Below are positions 1 through 7,907 of a stretch of DNA of 64,000 bases, in pieces; within the stretch, counting starts at the first letter, position 1, and each line of letters starts with the position of its first letter. Where the stretch lies: positions 1 to 64,000 of the forward strand of contig NZ_JANHDL010000010.1 in the NCBI RefSeq assembly GCF_024494655.1, in the 5' to 3' direction. A program made the position numbers and the translations under genes. The notes under the pieces were generated by a model, which made no database searches, was not told the DNA's origin, and saw nothing but the letters and a program-made list of their open reading frames with translations. This DNA is from Halorubrum laminariae. GTDB taxonomy: Archaea; Halobacteriota; Halobacteria; Halobacteriales; Haloferacaceae.

Positions 1-179
1 CAGTGTCGGATTGTGTTGGTGTCATACTTCCAATCCGGCTTTTAGTCTAGTGAAAGTGACTATTTCGCTCCGTTAGTGATAGATGCCGGATACGTCTGAA
101 CTGATTTTGAAACCGTGCAACGGGCTATCAAAGTAGAGTTGTCGAACAGTTCGCATCTCTCATTGACCAGCTGTTTCAA

Positions 180-860
180 ATGAGAATTTGTCTGAAAAAG
201 AGGATTTCAACAGAGACACATATTCCCGAGTCGAAATCTATCTTTGTCGGTTCGGATTATGAATTTCGAGCGTCGCTTCCCGAGGACCGGGCGTTGGTTG
301 AGTCAGTACTCGAAATCCCGGACAGTGATACTGATGCGTGGACAGACCGTCTGTTCCACCTCGTCGAATTTACAGTTCTCACCGACCAGTCGTGGCTATA
401 TCGCTCAGTACCGCATGAGGCCCATATCCGAGAAATCAACGCGGGGGGACACGAGGGAGTAATTGAGAAATTGAACGAGACACTTGATCAGGTACGAGGT
501 TCGGCTGTTGTCCCGTTTAGTGGGCTTGCCTCGTGGACAATTAACGGTACCACGTATGATTTGAAATGGGACTCTCTGTATTGCTCCGATAGAGAAAAGA
601 GTGCGTCATATGATTTGGAACGGCTAAGGAAGGTGACTGTACTGTTTCCTGAGAACGTCCTACATCTTGATTGGAAGCCGGTGTCCGAGGAGTCGTTACT
701 TCGTCGAACGGTTTGGCGAGTTCTGGGTTCGGAGAGTGCTACTCCGCCAGCACGAGTCGAGATTCCTGCTGATGAAGGCGGAGAAAAGATATTGGATGCG
801 TCTCGCCAGCTACGTGAGAAACTTGGGTATGAATATGACGTTGAGACTTCTTCGGATTAG
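180..860 (+). CDS. Hypothetical protein, 226 aa
   Basis: Open frame of 226 residues with no motif I recognise. It is soluble, acidic and mixed alpha/beta in composition, with no signal peptide or membrane segment. The central part holds an SxLASWTINGTTYDLKW stretch that reads like a small beta-rich domain. The codon use is less G+C biased than in the operons further right, as is usual in accessory DNA. The first ATG of the frame is used because no better start is visible. It stands alone upstream of a small membrane protein. Function unknown. Confidence 0.6.
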   Translation: MRICLKKRISTETHIPESKSIFVGSDYEFRASLPEDRALVESVLEIPDSDTDAWTDRLFHLVEFTVLTDQSWLYRSVPHEAHIREINAGGHEGVIEKLNETLDQVRGSAVVPFSGLASWTINGTTYDLKWDSLYCSDREKSASYDLERLRKVTVLFPENVLHLDWKPVSEESLLRRTVWRVLGSESATPPARVEIPADEGGEKILDASRQLREKLGYEYDVETSSD

Positions 861-896
861 CGCCCGTGATCAGCGTAGAGTCAATAATTGGTTCGT

Positions 897-930
897 CTGT
901 ACTGAGAGATTTGTGAGTTTCCTGAGTCGG
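897..930 (+). repeat. Diverged copy of the intergenic repeat (left motif)
   Basis: CTGTACTGAGAGATTTGTGA lies between two genes and matches the left motif of the dispersed intergenic family (consensus CTGTACTTACCG) and the 25-bp tandem copies at 1402. Only the left part is recognisable. Confidence 0.45.
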
Positions 931-975
931 CTATGGCTGAACACTTATTCTTGTGTGGCCATATTGTCCTGTTAG

Positions 976-1371
976 ATGTCAGTAATTCCGACGGAGTGGA
1001 GTGAGCCGGATTCTCGGCCAGGCGTCTACTTTGATGTTCTGTTGATGGGGCTGCTGGTCGTCGGGATCGGCGCGATCGCATACTGGGAGCCGGGCTCAAT
1101 TACTCTCTCGATTACGCCACAACGTCTTGCTGGTGCGATCATCCCTGGTGTGGTTCTCGGTGTTGCTATGACATACTTCTACATCGTGAGCGAGCGTTTC
1201 CAAGGACTCTATGCGGATTCCCACATCACCTGGTTTGTCGGCAACTTATTGCTCGCCATTGGCATCTCACTCGGACTTGCCGTTGCCCCCACGTGGACGT
1301 TACTCACGATACTAGCGACATTACTCACATTCATCGTACTTCGCGTCGCCATCTACATTCGTACGCGATAA
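976..1371 (+). CDS. Small membrane protein, 131 aa, about 4 TM
   Basis: The protein is mostly hydrophobic: four predicted membrane segments (roughly residues 15-40, 48-68, 82-102 and 105-127) with short polar loops, and a short cytoplasmic N-terminus (MSVIPTEWSEPDSRPG). No catalytic or binding motif is visible. It is a single-gene unit flanked on both sides by copies of the CTGTACT repeat, the same arrangement seen at 9-25 kb and 47.6-52 kb, so it is probably an outlying member of that array. Function unknown. Confidence 0.65.
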   Translation: MSVIPTEWSEPDSRPGVYFDVLLMGLLVVGIGAIAYWEPGSITLSITPQRLAGAIIPGVVLGVAMTYFYIVSERFQGLYADSHITWFVGNLLLAIGISLGLAVAPTWTLLTILATLLTFIVLRVAIYIRTR

Positions 1372-1401
1372 GTACTACAACTGATGGTCAAGTAGTTCGC
1401 T

Positions 1402-1476
1402 TGTACTGAACGATCCGTGAGTCCTCTGTACTGACCGATTTGTGAGTCTCCTGTACCGACAGTTCAGAGAGAACGG
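1402..1476 (+). repeat. Three tandem 25-bp repeats of the CTGTACTGA type
   Basis: TGTACTGA starts at 1402 and 1427, and a third diverged copy TGTACCGA starts at 1452, giving a strict 25-bp period. Copies 1 and 2 share the pattern TGTACTGAmCGATyyGTGAGT. Each matches the left motif of the dispersed intergenic repeat, here in tandem. Confidence 0.75.
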
Positions 1477-1908
1477 GCAAGATTGTGACTGAGAGAAGCA
1501 ATGGTGAGTTTATCGAGCTGCTCCCACCATCATTGGGTCGTACTCCTGTACCGTACTGTTTGAGTGTTGTGGCGTAGGAAGTCACGCGCACGGTAGCGAT
1601 ATGTATATAATAATTTAGAGATCATACTCGACGAGGCCGTCTTTACTCCGGTACACTGAGAATAAATATCAACTAACTATCGTTTTGTAGCGGGCTACCT
1701 TCCGAACCTGTGCAACTTCCCCCGGCTCAGTTTTGATATAGCGATATATAATTTATAAATCCGGTTTCTTGGCTATTAACACTACTACCGCCAGAATTCG
1801 GAACTTTAGGCAAATAAGCGTCTGGACGTGATTACACTGGTAATCACGACCAGTTTGAAGTACCCCGCCGCCGTCGGTGAAGCACGAATGCTGCAACCGC
1901 CTCACAAC

Positions 1909-1931
1909 GGCGCTTCCCCCGGGGTAGCGCC
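1909..1931. other. Compact G/C hairpin
   Basis: GGCGCT (1909-1914) pairs with AGCGCC (1926-1931), and CCCC/GGGG pair inside. No T-run follows directly, so it is not a clear terminator. It may be part of a transposon end or a small RNA. Role unknown. Confidence 0.35.
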
Positions 1932-2025
1932 ACTGAGACCGGGCTCGAGTTTGCTCTGGCTCTCCTCAGCTGAGGTCGAAGCGATGGGCGATGGAGGCCT
2001 TTCGGTATAGAACGAATGACCTCAA

Positions 2026-2036
2026 CCTATATTAGG
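2026..2036 (+). promoter_or_regulatory. TATA box of the HTH-integrase operon
   Basis: CCTATATTAGG is centred about 27 nt before the ATG at 2058. This places the transcription start at or next to the start codon (leaderless) and favours 2058 over the earlier in-frame ATG at 2016. Confidence 0.55.
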
Positions 2037-2057
2037 ACAAAGCCCGAACGATGCTGT

Positions 2058-2597
2058 ATGACCGAAGACGAATCGAACTCCGAGGGCCTGATGGAACGCC
2101 AGACCACGGGTGAAGACCGCGTGCGGATGACTGCCCGACAGCTGTCGGAGCCGCGGACAGCCAACTGGATCGCTTCCGAAGCGAGCTGGTCACACGAGCC
2201 GACCAAACGCGTCCTTGAGCGACTCGTCGACAATGGCATCCTCCATCGCGACGACAGCGGGACTCACACCACGTACTACCCCGATTACCGTCGTCAGGCG
2301 ATGCAAGAGGCGATGCGCCTCCGGGACAGCGGACACACTGTCGAGGAACTCACGGATCGTCTCGCCGATATGAAGACGCAGATCCGCGACTGGGAGGACG
2401 AATTCGGCGTCGAGTCACCGAACCAGCTTCGCGGGACGCTCGCTGACGAGGCCCTGGACGCTGATGAGGAAGATCGGCGCCGTGAGATCGCCCGCGAGTG
2501 GGAGCACCTTCAACGGCGTATCCAGATCGTCGGCTTCGCCATCCGCGAATGGGACTTTCTCGCGCCGACGACAGAGCCTGCTGAGGCCAGCAGCTAA
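2058..2597 (+). CDS. Winged-helix transcriptional regulator (DUF7342-like), 179 aa
   Basis: An N-terminal winged helix lies at about residues 15-75: LSEPRTANWIASEASWSHEPTKRVLERLVDNGIL is a helix-turn-helix followed by the wing. A charged helical region (residues 80-165) probably forms a coiled coil for dimerisation. The pattern matches, from memory, a haloarchaeal family called DUF7342. The start at 2058 is preferred because a TATA box sits 27 nt upstream. It is the first gene of a compact operon with a conserved hypothetical protein (3 nt further) and a tyrosine recombinase, so it may control expression of the recombinase. Target unknown. Confidence 0.75.
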   Translation: MTEDESNSEGLMERQTTGEDRVRMTARQLSEPRTANWIASEASWSHEPTKRVLERLVDNGILHRDDSGTHTTYYPDYRRQAMQEAMRLRDSGHTVEELTDRLADMKTQIRDWEDEFGVESPNQLRGTLADEALDADEEDRRREIAREWEHLQRRIQIVGFAIREWDFLAPTTEPAEASS

Positions 2598-2600
2598 CGG

Positions 2601-3059
2601 ATGTCGGTCCCCCATCCAGGTGGTGATCCAAACGCAAACCTCTACGCCCAACTGAAGCGAGACGTCCTTGACCGTGTGCCACAGATTTCGGCGGTCGAGT
2701 TCGTACCTGACGATATCGAGGCCAAGCAGCTGCGGGCGGTTTTTGATCCAGCCCGTCTTGATCCCCCAACGGGCCCTGATTCGCCGGAACTGACCGTCAA
2801 GTGGTATCGACAGGACCCACACGATTGGTTCCGTATCAACTACACCGACCCGAACACGGGCTTTCACGCCGGCTGGCACCAGGACGAAGACCATCCCGAT
2901 CTCGGACAGGCGCATTTCCAGGACTCAGCTGCCGATACGGAGGGCCGCTGGGGGATCACATTTGAACACGAGACTCCTTCCCTGATCCTCTGGGAAATCG
3001 TCGAAGCACTCCTCGAGGATGTTCGTCCGACCTACCAGTACGCGAACGAGGAACCATGA
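2601..3059 (+). CDS. Conserved haloarchaeal hypothetical protein, 152 aa
   Basis: A soluble acidic protein that recalls a family often found next to DUF7342-like regulators in haloarchaea. Aromatic- and histidine-rich stretches stand out, for example FHAGWHQDEDHPDLGQAHFQ at about residues 92-111. The His/Asp/Glu cluster could bind a metal, but no known catalytic signature is visible. It begins 3 nt after the HTH gene and its stop codon overlaps the ATG of the recombinase gene (ATGA), which implies translational coupling. The HTH plus small protein pair could be a toxin-antitoxin-like unit; that is inference only. Confidence 0.7.
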   Translation: MSVPHPGGDPNANLYAQLKRDVLDRVPQISAVEFVPDDIEAKQLRAVFDPARLDPPTGPDSPELTVKWYRQDPHDWFRINYTDPNTGFHAGWHQDEDHPDLGQAHFQDSAADTEGRWGITFEHETPSLILWEIVEALLEDVRPTYQYANEEP

Positions 3060-4291
3060 CACCCCGAGAACGCGCCGATCAGTCACTCGCGAGTTCCTTC
3101 GAGCGCTACCTCCAGGACAAGGGGAAAGGCCGCGGTGGCGACGGCGGGAACTATCGACGTAACGCTGCGCGCGAGCTCGAGCGGTTCGCCGAGTGGGCCG
3201 CCGGCGACCGCGGCGCCGACGACTGGACCGGGATTGTCCCCGACGACATCGACCGAGAGCCGACCTTCGACGATCTCGACGAACGCGTGTTCCGGGAGTA
3301 CGCCCGGCATCTCGGAGGAGACCGGGGACTCAAGCAGAACACGGTACAAACCTATTACCGCTATATCTCTGCGTGGTGCGGGTGGTGCGTCAACGAGGGA
3401 TATCTCGAGGCGCATTACGCGCAGCGGGCGAGTGCGATGGCGCCGTTACCGGAGGACGACGGCCGCAAGCCCGGCGACCAGCAGGCCTGGACGTCCGAAC
3501 AACGCCACGCTCTCACCCGTCACGTCGACGAACGGGCCCGCGACGCCGTCGAGGCGTACACGACACTCCCAGAGGATACTGACCCCATCGATAAGCAGCG
3601 AGCGCGCTACGCAGCGCTGAAGGCGGCTCGTGACCGGGCGCTGGTGTTCGTTCTCGCGTACACAGCTGTCCGCGTCGGGGAACTGCTCCGAGATCCGAAC
3701 GACCCGCGCCGGCGCGGCGTCCGCTGGGAGGACCTCTCGCTCGACGACGGGAGTATGGACGTCTACCGGAAGAAACAGCAGTGGGACGCCGCCAGTCTTC
3801 CCGACCCGGTGATCTCGCCGCTGCGGAGCTACCGTCAGCTGATGGACCCACCGACGGAGCGCTGGCCGGTGTTTCCGACGTTCGACCAACGGACGCTCGC
3901 AGGACTCGTCCGGGAAGAGCTAGCCGAACGAGGGGAACGCCCGGAGGCGATTACTGAGTACCGTGACGAATACGCTCGCGACCTATTGCTGGCGGTCGAT
4001 GAGGACGTTCGGCCGCCGTCGATCACAACGGATGGAGCACGGTCGATTCTTCAGCGACTCTCGGAGACCGCAGAGATCGACATCGATCATCCAAAACACG
4101 AATATCTCGCCCCCCACGGTGGTCGCCGCGGGATGGGTGAGGTTCTTGTTCGTGCGTTTGGTTACACCGTCGCTGCCCGGTATTTAGACAACTCTGAGGA
4201 GATGGTGAGAGAGCGGTACTCACATATTGAAGCTGGTGAACTCGGCGACGTCGCAACTGAAGCACTAGAAGAGATTGATAGTCTTACATAA
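3056..4291 (+). CDS. Tyrosine recombinase / integrase (XerC/D-like), 411 aa
   Basis: This should catalyse site-specific DNA strand exchange. It has an N-terminal SAM-like core-binding domain (about residues 10-120, with a NTVQTYYRYISAWCGW helix) and a C-terminal catalytic domain (about 150-400). Visible catalytic residues are Arg206 in TAVRVGEL, a Lys in the VYRKKQQW hairpin, His354 and Arg357 in PHGGRRGMGE, and the nucleophile Tyr388 in RERYSHI. The position nine residues before Tyr, usually His or Trp, is Asn (LDNSEEMVRERY). The gene overlaps the preceding one by 4 nt. It is the only recombinase in the window, so it is the candidate enzyme for integrating the element or moving its repeats. 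Confidence 0.9.
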   Translation: MTPRERADQSLASSFERYLQDKGKGRGGDGGNYRRNAARELERFAEWAAGDRGADDWTGIVPDDIDREPTFDDLDERVFREYARHLGGDRGLKQNTVQTYYRYISAWCGWCVNEGYLEAHYAQRASAMAPLPEDDGRKPGDQQAWTSEQRHALTRHVDERARDAVEAYTTLPEDTDPIDKQRARYAALKAARDRALVFVLAYTAVRVGELLRDPNDPRRRGVRWEDLSLDDGSMDVYRKKQQWDAASLPDPVISPLRSYRQLMDPPTERWPVFPTFDQRTLAGLVREELAERGERPEAITEYRDEYARDLLLAVDEDVRPPSITTDGARSILQRLSETAEIDIDHPKHEYLAPHGGRRGMGEVLVRAFGYTVAARYLDNSEEMVRERYSHIEAGELGDVATEALEEIDSLT

Positions 4292-4353
4292 TTGTAGCCG
4301 CGTTCTCAACACAATACGTTTTCAAGAAGACAGGGTAGATGACCAATTGAGGA

Positions 4354-5580
4354 CTATTCGTTTTTGAGCATCTGCCGGATCAACGGAGTCAGAACCGCGG
4401 CAGCGTACCCTGCAGCACCCCACTTCGACGTCATCGAGTAAGCAATATACCCCGCTATCCCTCCAATAACTGCCCGCTGGTAATTTGTAGGTTGCTCATT
4501 AAACCACTCTCTGGTCTCAGAACCTGCTAAAATGAAATACGTAATCTGAGTCGGTACCTCCAACGCCAACTCAAAAGAGAAACTACCTGCATCCGGCAGA
4601 GTAGCATCCACAGTAGCCTCAGCAGGACCCGCCTCCGGAACCACCTCGGCAGTAGCCTCCAACGGCTCGGCGTCTACACTTGTCGTCGACGTCGGATCAA
4701 CAACCGACCTCTCAAACTGGGAAGACGGATAGCTACTGGCCGCAGCTGCCGCACTTACGGACGGTTGAATCGCCGCTAAATCAGCCAATACAGACTGAGG
4801 AACCCGGATATCTGCAATCACATCAGATAGCATCAAAGCAGCTGATCGAGCAATCATATTTTGCTGTTCCTCAATGACCGCAGTCAATGGAGCCAAACTC
4901 CGTGCGAGTGCCATCTCCTGCTGAGCAATAATCGGCTGGAGGGCACTTGCCACCATCTTTTCCGTTCGAAACAGCTCTGAACCCACCACGCCAGCTAAAA
5001 GAGAAGTCTGATTCTGAAGAACCATATCGTGGATGTCCGGAATATTAGCCACCGCAGCAATCGTGGAAGCCGGGATTTCAACACTCGGAACTAGCTCACT
5101 CATATCCAGATTCAATCCTTCCCAGTCAAAGGGTAGCGGCGGCGTCTCCTCCTCTGGTGGCTTACCTACTGACAAATCCTCAATATCGTGGTCCAAGTAC
5201 AGCGCACCGACATACTCTCGAAGCAGATCTTCAACTGGCTCATCGTCATTCCCCTCGTCGAACTCCTCCTTCAACTCTTGTTCCAGAGAAAAGTACGCTC
5301 GTGATGGCCTCGACGCCTTCGTCGCCACATCCGAGGGATCCGCGAAGATCAAACGGTAAACCGTGAGTGCCTCCTTCGTCGTCTCCACAGACAAGTCAGT
5401 CTCCTCAGCAACCGTTTCTATATCTCCTACATTACGCCATAATTCGCCGGCCTCACGAACTGTCTCCACCCACTCAAACGATACCTGCTCCTGACGCTCC
5501 TGGCGGTCCTCCTGAATCGCCTCCATCAACTCCTCAAAATCAGCTTCACTACTCGGTTCCTCGTCTTCTTCCTCACTCAT
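4354..5580 (-). CDS. Coiled-coil membrane-anchored protein of unknown function, 408 aa
   Basis: The N-terminus is very acidic. About residues 35-75 resemble a helix-turn-helix (WRNVGDIETVAEETDLSVET). The middle (about 150-290) is a long amphipathic region rich in Ala, Ile and Leu. Near the C-terminus are two hydrophobic segments (AVIGGIAGYIAYSM and GAAGYAAAVLTPLIRQML). The start at 5580 (MSEEEDEEPS) is preferred over a TTG/ATG-like extension of 12 residues at 5616, because the acidic start is typical. It converges with the recombinase operon, leaving about 60 nt between the stops. I do not recognise the family; it could be a membrane-linked sensor. Confidence 0.65.
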   Translation of the reverse strand: MSEEEDEEPSSEADFEELMEAIQEDRQERQEQVSFEWVETVREAGELWRNVGDIETVAEETDLSVETTKEALTVYRLIFADPSDVATKASRPSRAYFSLEQELKEEFDEGNDDEPVEDLLREYVGALYLDHDIEDLSVGKPPEEETPPLPFDWEGLNLDMSELVPSVEIPASTIAAVANIPDIHDMVLQNQTSLLAGVVGSELFRTEKMVASALQPIIAQQEMALARSLAPLTAVIEEQQNMIARSAALMLSDVIADIRVPQSVLADLAAIQPSVSAAAAASSYPSSQFERSVVDPTSTTSVDAEPLEATAEVVPEAGPAEATVDATLPDAGSFSFELALEVPTQITYFILAGSETREWFNEQPTNYQRAVIGGIAGYIAYSMTSKWGAAGYAAAVLTPLIRQMLKNE

Positions 5581-5650
5581 TACCAGAAGGATAAGTCGTA
5601 CGGCGTAAAAAGACACTTCCCCTGATCAGCTATTTGGCTGCTCCAGCACT

Positions 5651-5661
5651 AGGTTTATACT
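5651..5661 (+). promoter_or_regulatory. TATA box for the 34-residue ORF
   Basis: AGGTTTATACT is centred about 28 nt before the ATG at 5684, the spacing expected for a leaderless haloarchaeal transcript. It supports this very short ORF as a real gene. Confidence 0.5.
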
Positions 5662-5683
5662 GCTTGACGGACTTCTTTTCGGT

Positions 5684-5788
5684 ATGAGCCTCGAAGAGAC
5701 GGTTGACTACCTCGCTGAGGAACTTGACCTCGAACGAAGTGAACACGTCCGTGAGGTCGGTCAGTCGGTCGCCGAGCTTCGCGATTGA
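5684..5788 (+). CDS. 34-residue small protein facing the Fic/Doc-like gene
   Basis: ATG at 5684 to TGA at 5786-5788 encodes a 34-residue acidic helical peptide (MSLEETVDYLAEELDLERSE, then HVREVGQSVAELRD). A TATA box sits at the leaderless distance. Its stop codon abuts the stop of the convergent Fic/Doc-like gene at 5789. It resembles the N-terminal, DNA-binding-sized part of a small antitoxin, and may be a complete micro-antitoxin or a truncated one. Function is inferred from position only. Confidence 0.45.
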   Translation: MSLEETVDYLAEELDLERSEHVREVGQSVAELRD

Positions 5789-6676
5789 TCAGAACATTTC
5801 TCTGAAGTCCCGTTCGACGAGCCCGTCCTCCAGATACGCGATGAACTCTTGTTTCGTTGGTCCTTGACGATCGCGCAGATCGTCCCGTTCTGCTCGTTCG
5901 AGAACTGCCTGCGCGAAGTCCGTACAGTGGGATTCATGCTGCTCAGCGTACTTCGAAAGGGCTTCTCGCCAGTGCATATCCAGCTCGAACTCGGCTAATC
6001 GGATTTGGATCCCGTCTTTCCGTTCGACGAGGTCGACGTCCAGCTCTTCAAGCTGCTTGAAACGGAGGTTGTTCCGACGGACCGTAATGAGCCGCTTGGA
6101 ATCGACGATGTAGGGATCGACCCACTCTCGCCAGGTATCGTCGTCGACGTGTGTTCGTGGCATCTCAAAATCCGGGTCCACACTCTCAATACAGAATTGC
6201 AGCATCGCAATGCCAGTTCGATGATTCGCATTCGGGAGGGAATGTCGGAGAATCAAATTCGACATCACTTCTCCAGCGACGTTCGGAAGTGGTGCTCCCC
6301 AGGAGACGTGATCGAGTGCCTGCTGGATCTTTTGCGGTTCGAACTCCTTGTAGAGGCGAAACTCATCCTCATCTCGAACATCGACAGCGGCTTCGAGCAA
6401 CTCTACTAATCGGAATGCGACAACCTGCCCAGCACGGGGGAGGTCACGAATACGGTCGCTCAGCCATGCCTGATCGAAGTCGATGTCTTGGGCAGATTCG
6501 ATCTCTGAATCGCCTTCGTAGAGCACATAGACCGGTGTTTCAAAGGGGTACCCGATGAGCTTCGTCGACTCGTCGGATTGCTCTCGCTGAGACCGGATCT
6601 CTGCTACCGATGCCGAGCTATATTTGAGTGAGAAATTCTCGGCCTGTGGGTGATGATAGAAGACGAGCCGAGCCAT
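5789..6676 (-). CDS. Fic/Doc-like protein, 295 aa
   Basis: At about residues 140-155 the sequence HSLPNANHRTGIAM matches the Fic/Doc loop HxFxxANxRTA, best fitting the Doc branch (kinase-type toxin) rather than the Fic AMPylase motif with GNGR. The motif His, the central Asn and the Arg are present; the usual Phe is Leu. The rest is a helical domain plus an alpha-helical C-terminal extension (residues 190-295) that is longer than in typical Doc (about 130 aa). A TATA-like TTATAAAAG lies about 40 nt upstream on the minus strand. It may act as a nucleotidyl- or phospho-transferase toxin. Activity is inferred from the motif only. Confidence 0.65.
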   Translation of the reverse strand: MARLVFYHHPQAENFSLKYSSASVAEIRSQREQSDESTKLIGYPFETPVYVLYEGDSEIESAQDIDFDQAWLSDRIRDLPRAGQVVAFRLVELLEAAVDVRDEDEFRLYKEFEPQKIQQALDHVSWGAPLPNVAGEVMSNLILRHSLPNANHRTGIAMLQFCIESVDPDFEMPRTHVDDDTWREWVDPYIVDSKRLITVRRNNLRFKQLEELDVDLVERKDGIQIRLAEFELDMHWREALSKYAEQHESHCTDFAQAVLERAERDDLRDRQGPTKQEFIAYLEDGLVERDFREMF

Positions 6677-6744
6677 TTCACTGTGTATTCGTGGGAAGTG
6701 GGTAAAGCAGTCCCGCTTTTATAATGAGTTCTACTCGCCCGGTT

Positions 6745-6885
6745 CTACGACGTAGCGGGTGCGTTCACGTCTTCTAAATACTGACTTTCCCAGTCACGTC
6801 GCGCCTCGATTTCCCGCAATCCGCGTTGCGTGACCGTGTACACGTTCGTCCGTTTGTCGAGTTCGGCTTCACCGCGAGCCCGTGA
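6745..6885 (-). pseudogene. 3' fragment of a PadR-family regulator
   Basis: Read on the minus strand, 6870-6745 encodes KRTNVYTVTQRGLREIEA, then RRDWESQYLED, and a TAG stop. This closely matches the end of the intact PadR gene at 25751-26044 (RRTNVYTLTRRGRREIEA, RRDWEHQYVD). The N-terminal two thirds, including the winged helix, are absent and upstream DNA is unrelated. It is therefore a remnant of a duplicated PadR gene. Confidence 0.75.
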
Positions 6886-7054
6886 GGCTCCTCGCCTCCT
6901 CAGCAAACGTATAACTTAATCGAAATTCAGTCTTCTCCCTCACAAGCCCATCGCTATCCTCGTGTTCGAATGACGGCGCTGATTGGTAACTAACCGCTCT
7001 GTTATTACCGCGAACGATCTTAACGAAGCCTAAACGCAAATCAGATCGGTGTGA

Positions 7055-7852
7055 TTAGCGCGTGAGTTCTCGATAGAACGACACGGAGTACACAGCGAAA
7101 AAGCCACTGAACACTACGCTTACTACGAGTGCAAGGAGGCCGACGACAGCCAGAAGCGGGAGGGAGAGCGGTGGGAGATGGAACGCCGTCGTTGACTCCG
7201 GCGACAGAAGAAGCGAGAACACGCCGACGATACTGCCGAACACTCCACCGAGAACGCCGACGAGAATCGAGTACCCCAGCGTACTGACGATGTGCTGTCT
7301 AACGACCGAGACGCTGTGTTTGAGTCCGTCGACGGCTCCCATATCGTCAAGGACGATCGCCTGGCCGTAGAACTGGAGGAAAAAGAGGACGATGAGGTAC
7401 AGGAGAACGACGATGGCGACGACAAGTCCGATGACGGCAAGCGTCGCAATGTTCGCCGATGCGAGGCCTCCACTTCCGAGGACGAATACGGCACCGACCA
7501 GGCCGACGAAAAACGCGACCATCCCGAGGACGAAGTTGACCGCCATCAGAGCGAGGTACGCGACGAGAATCGAGACGTAGTTGGCCTTGCCGGCGTCTAT
7601 GAACGTCCGTAGCGCGGTTTTCCCGTCGAGAGCTTCGTCGGCCATTGCGATCAATCCGCCCTGGAAGAACGGCATGACGACGAGCAACACGAGCGACAGG
7701 CCAAGCGAGACGATGCTGCTGAGAAGCGGATTCACCGCCTGAAGCGCCAGCTGGGGCACTTGGAACAACGAGAGGACCAGAATTGGGACGAACAGCACCG
7801 GATTTCTGCGGAGGGCTCCCGGCGTCTGACGGAGGGCGTTCAGGACGACCAT
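7055..7852 (-). CDS. Polytopic membrane protein, 265 aa, about 6 TM
   Basis: It starts with a short amphipathic helix (MVVLNALRQTPGALRRNP) followed by six hydrophobic segments. The loop QFYGQAIVLDDMGAVDGLKHSVSVV before a TM segment is typical of the haloarchaeal membrane families related to DUF7847 and DUF6159 (names from memory), as is the early Asn-Pro. A second member of this general type is at 16392-17219, with a matching VPVIVVED...RTILRESGSAFKETWGES loop. It is a single gene reading leftwards. Function unknown; proteins of this type are annotated only as integral membrane proteins. Confidence 0.75.
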   Translation of the reverse strand: MVVLNALRQTPGALRRNPVLFVPILVLSLFQVPQLALQAVNPLLSSIVSLGLSLVLLVVMPFFQGGLIAMADEALDGKTALRTFIDAGKANYVSILVAYLALMAVNFVLGMVAFFVGLVGAVFVLGSGGLASANIATLAVIGLVVAIVVLLYLIVLFFLQFYGQAIVLDDMGAVDGLKHSVSVVRQHIVSTLGYSILVGVLGGVFGSIVGVFSLLLSPESTTAFHLPPLSLPLLAVVGLLALVVSVVFSGFFAVYSVSFYRELTR

Positions 7853-7907
7853 ACCCGGTCTCCATCACGCACCCAGAAAAGTATTGTCTGTTGGACAGCT
7901 TCTCGAA

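Larger units (their letters stand above)
1372..2057. other. 686-bp gap without a convincing gene
   Basis: This gap holds three tandem 25-bp repeats near 1402-1476, two AT-rich patches (about 1596-1650 and 1735-1762, with a TATA-like TTTATAAAT near 1752), a compact hairpin at 1909-1931, and the promoter of the next operon at 2026-2036. A 60-codon open frame at 1828-2010 is not believable as a gene: its composition is biased and it has no homologous look. No RNA gene was recognised. Confidence 0.5.

Noticed and set aside
1828..2010. 60-codon ORF and possible IS605-type transposon end
   Set aside because: No transposase gene, and similarity to known element ends is only an impression; left as a hairpin-bearing gap.
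4354..5580. Phage tape-measure or defence effector
   Set aside because: Only general traits (long amphipathic region, two C-terminal TMs) support it; no motif justifies a named function.
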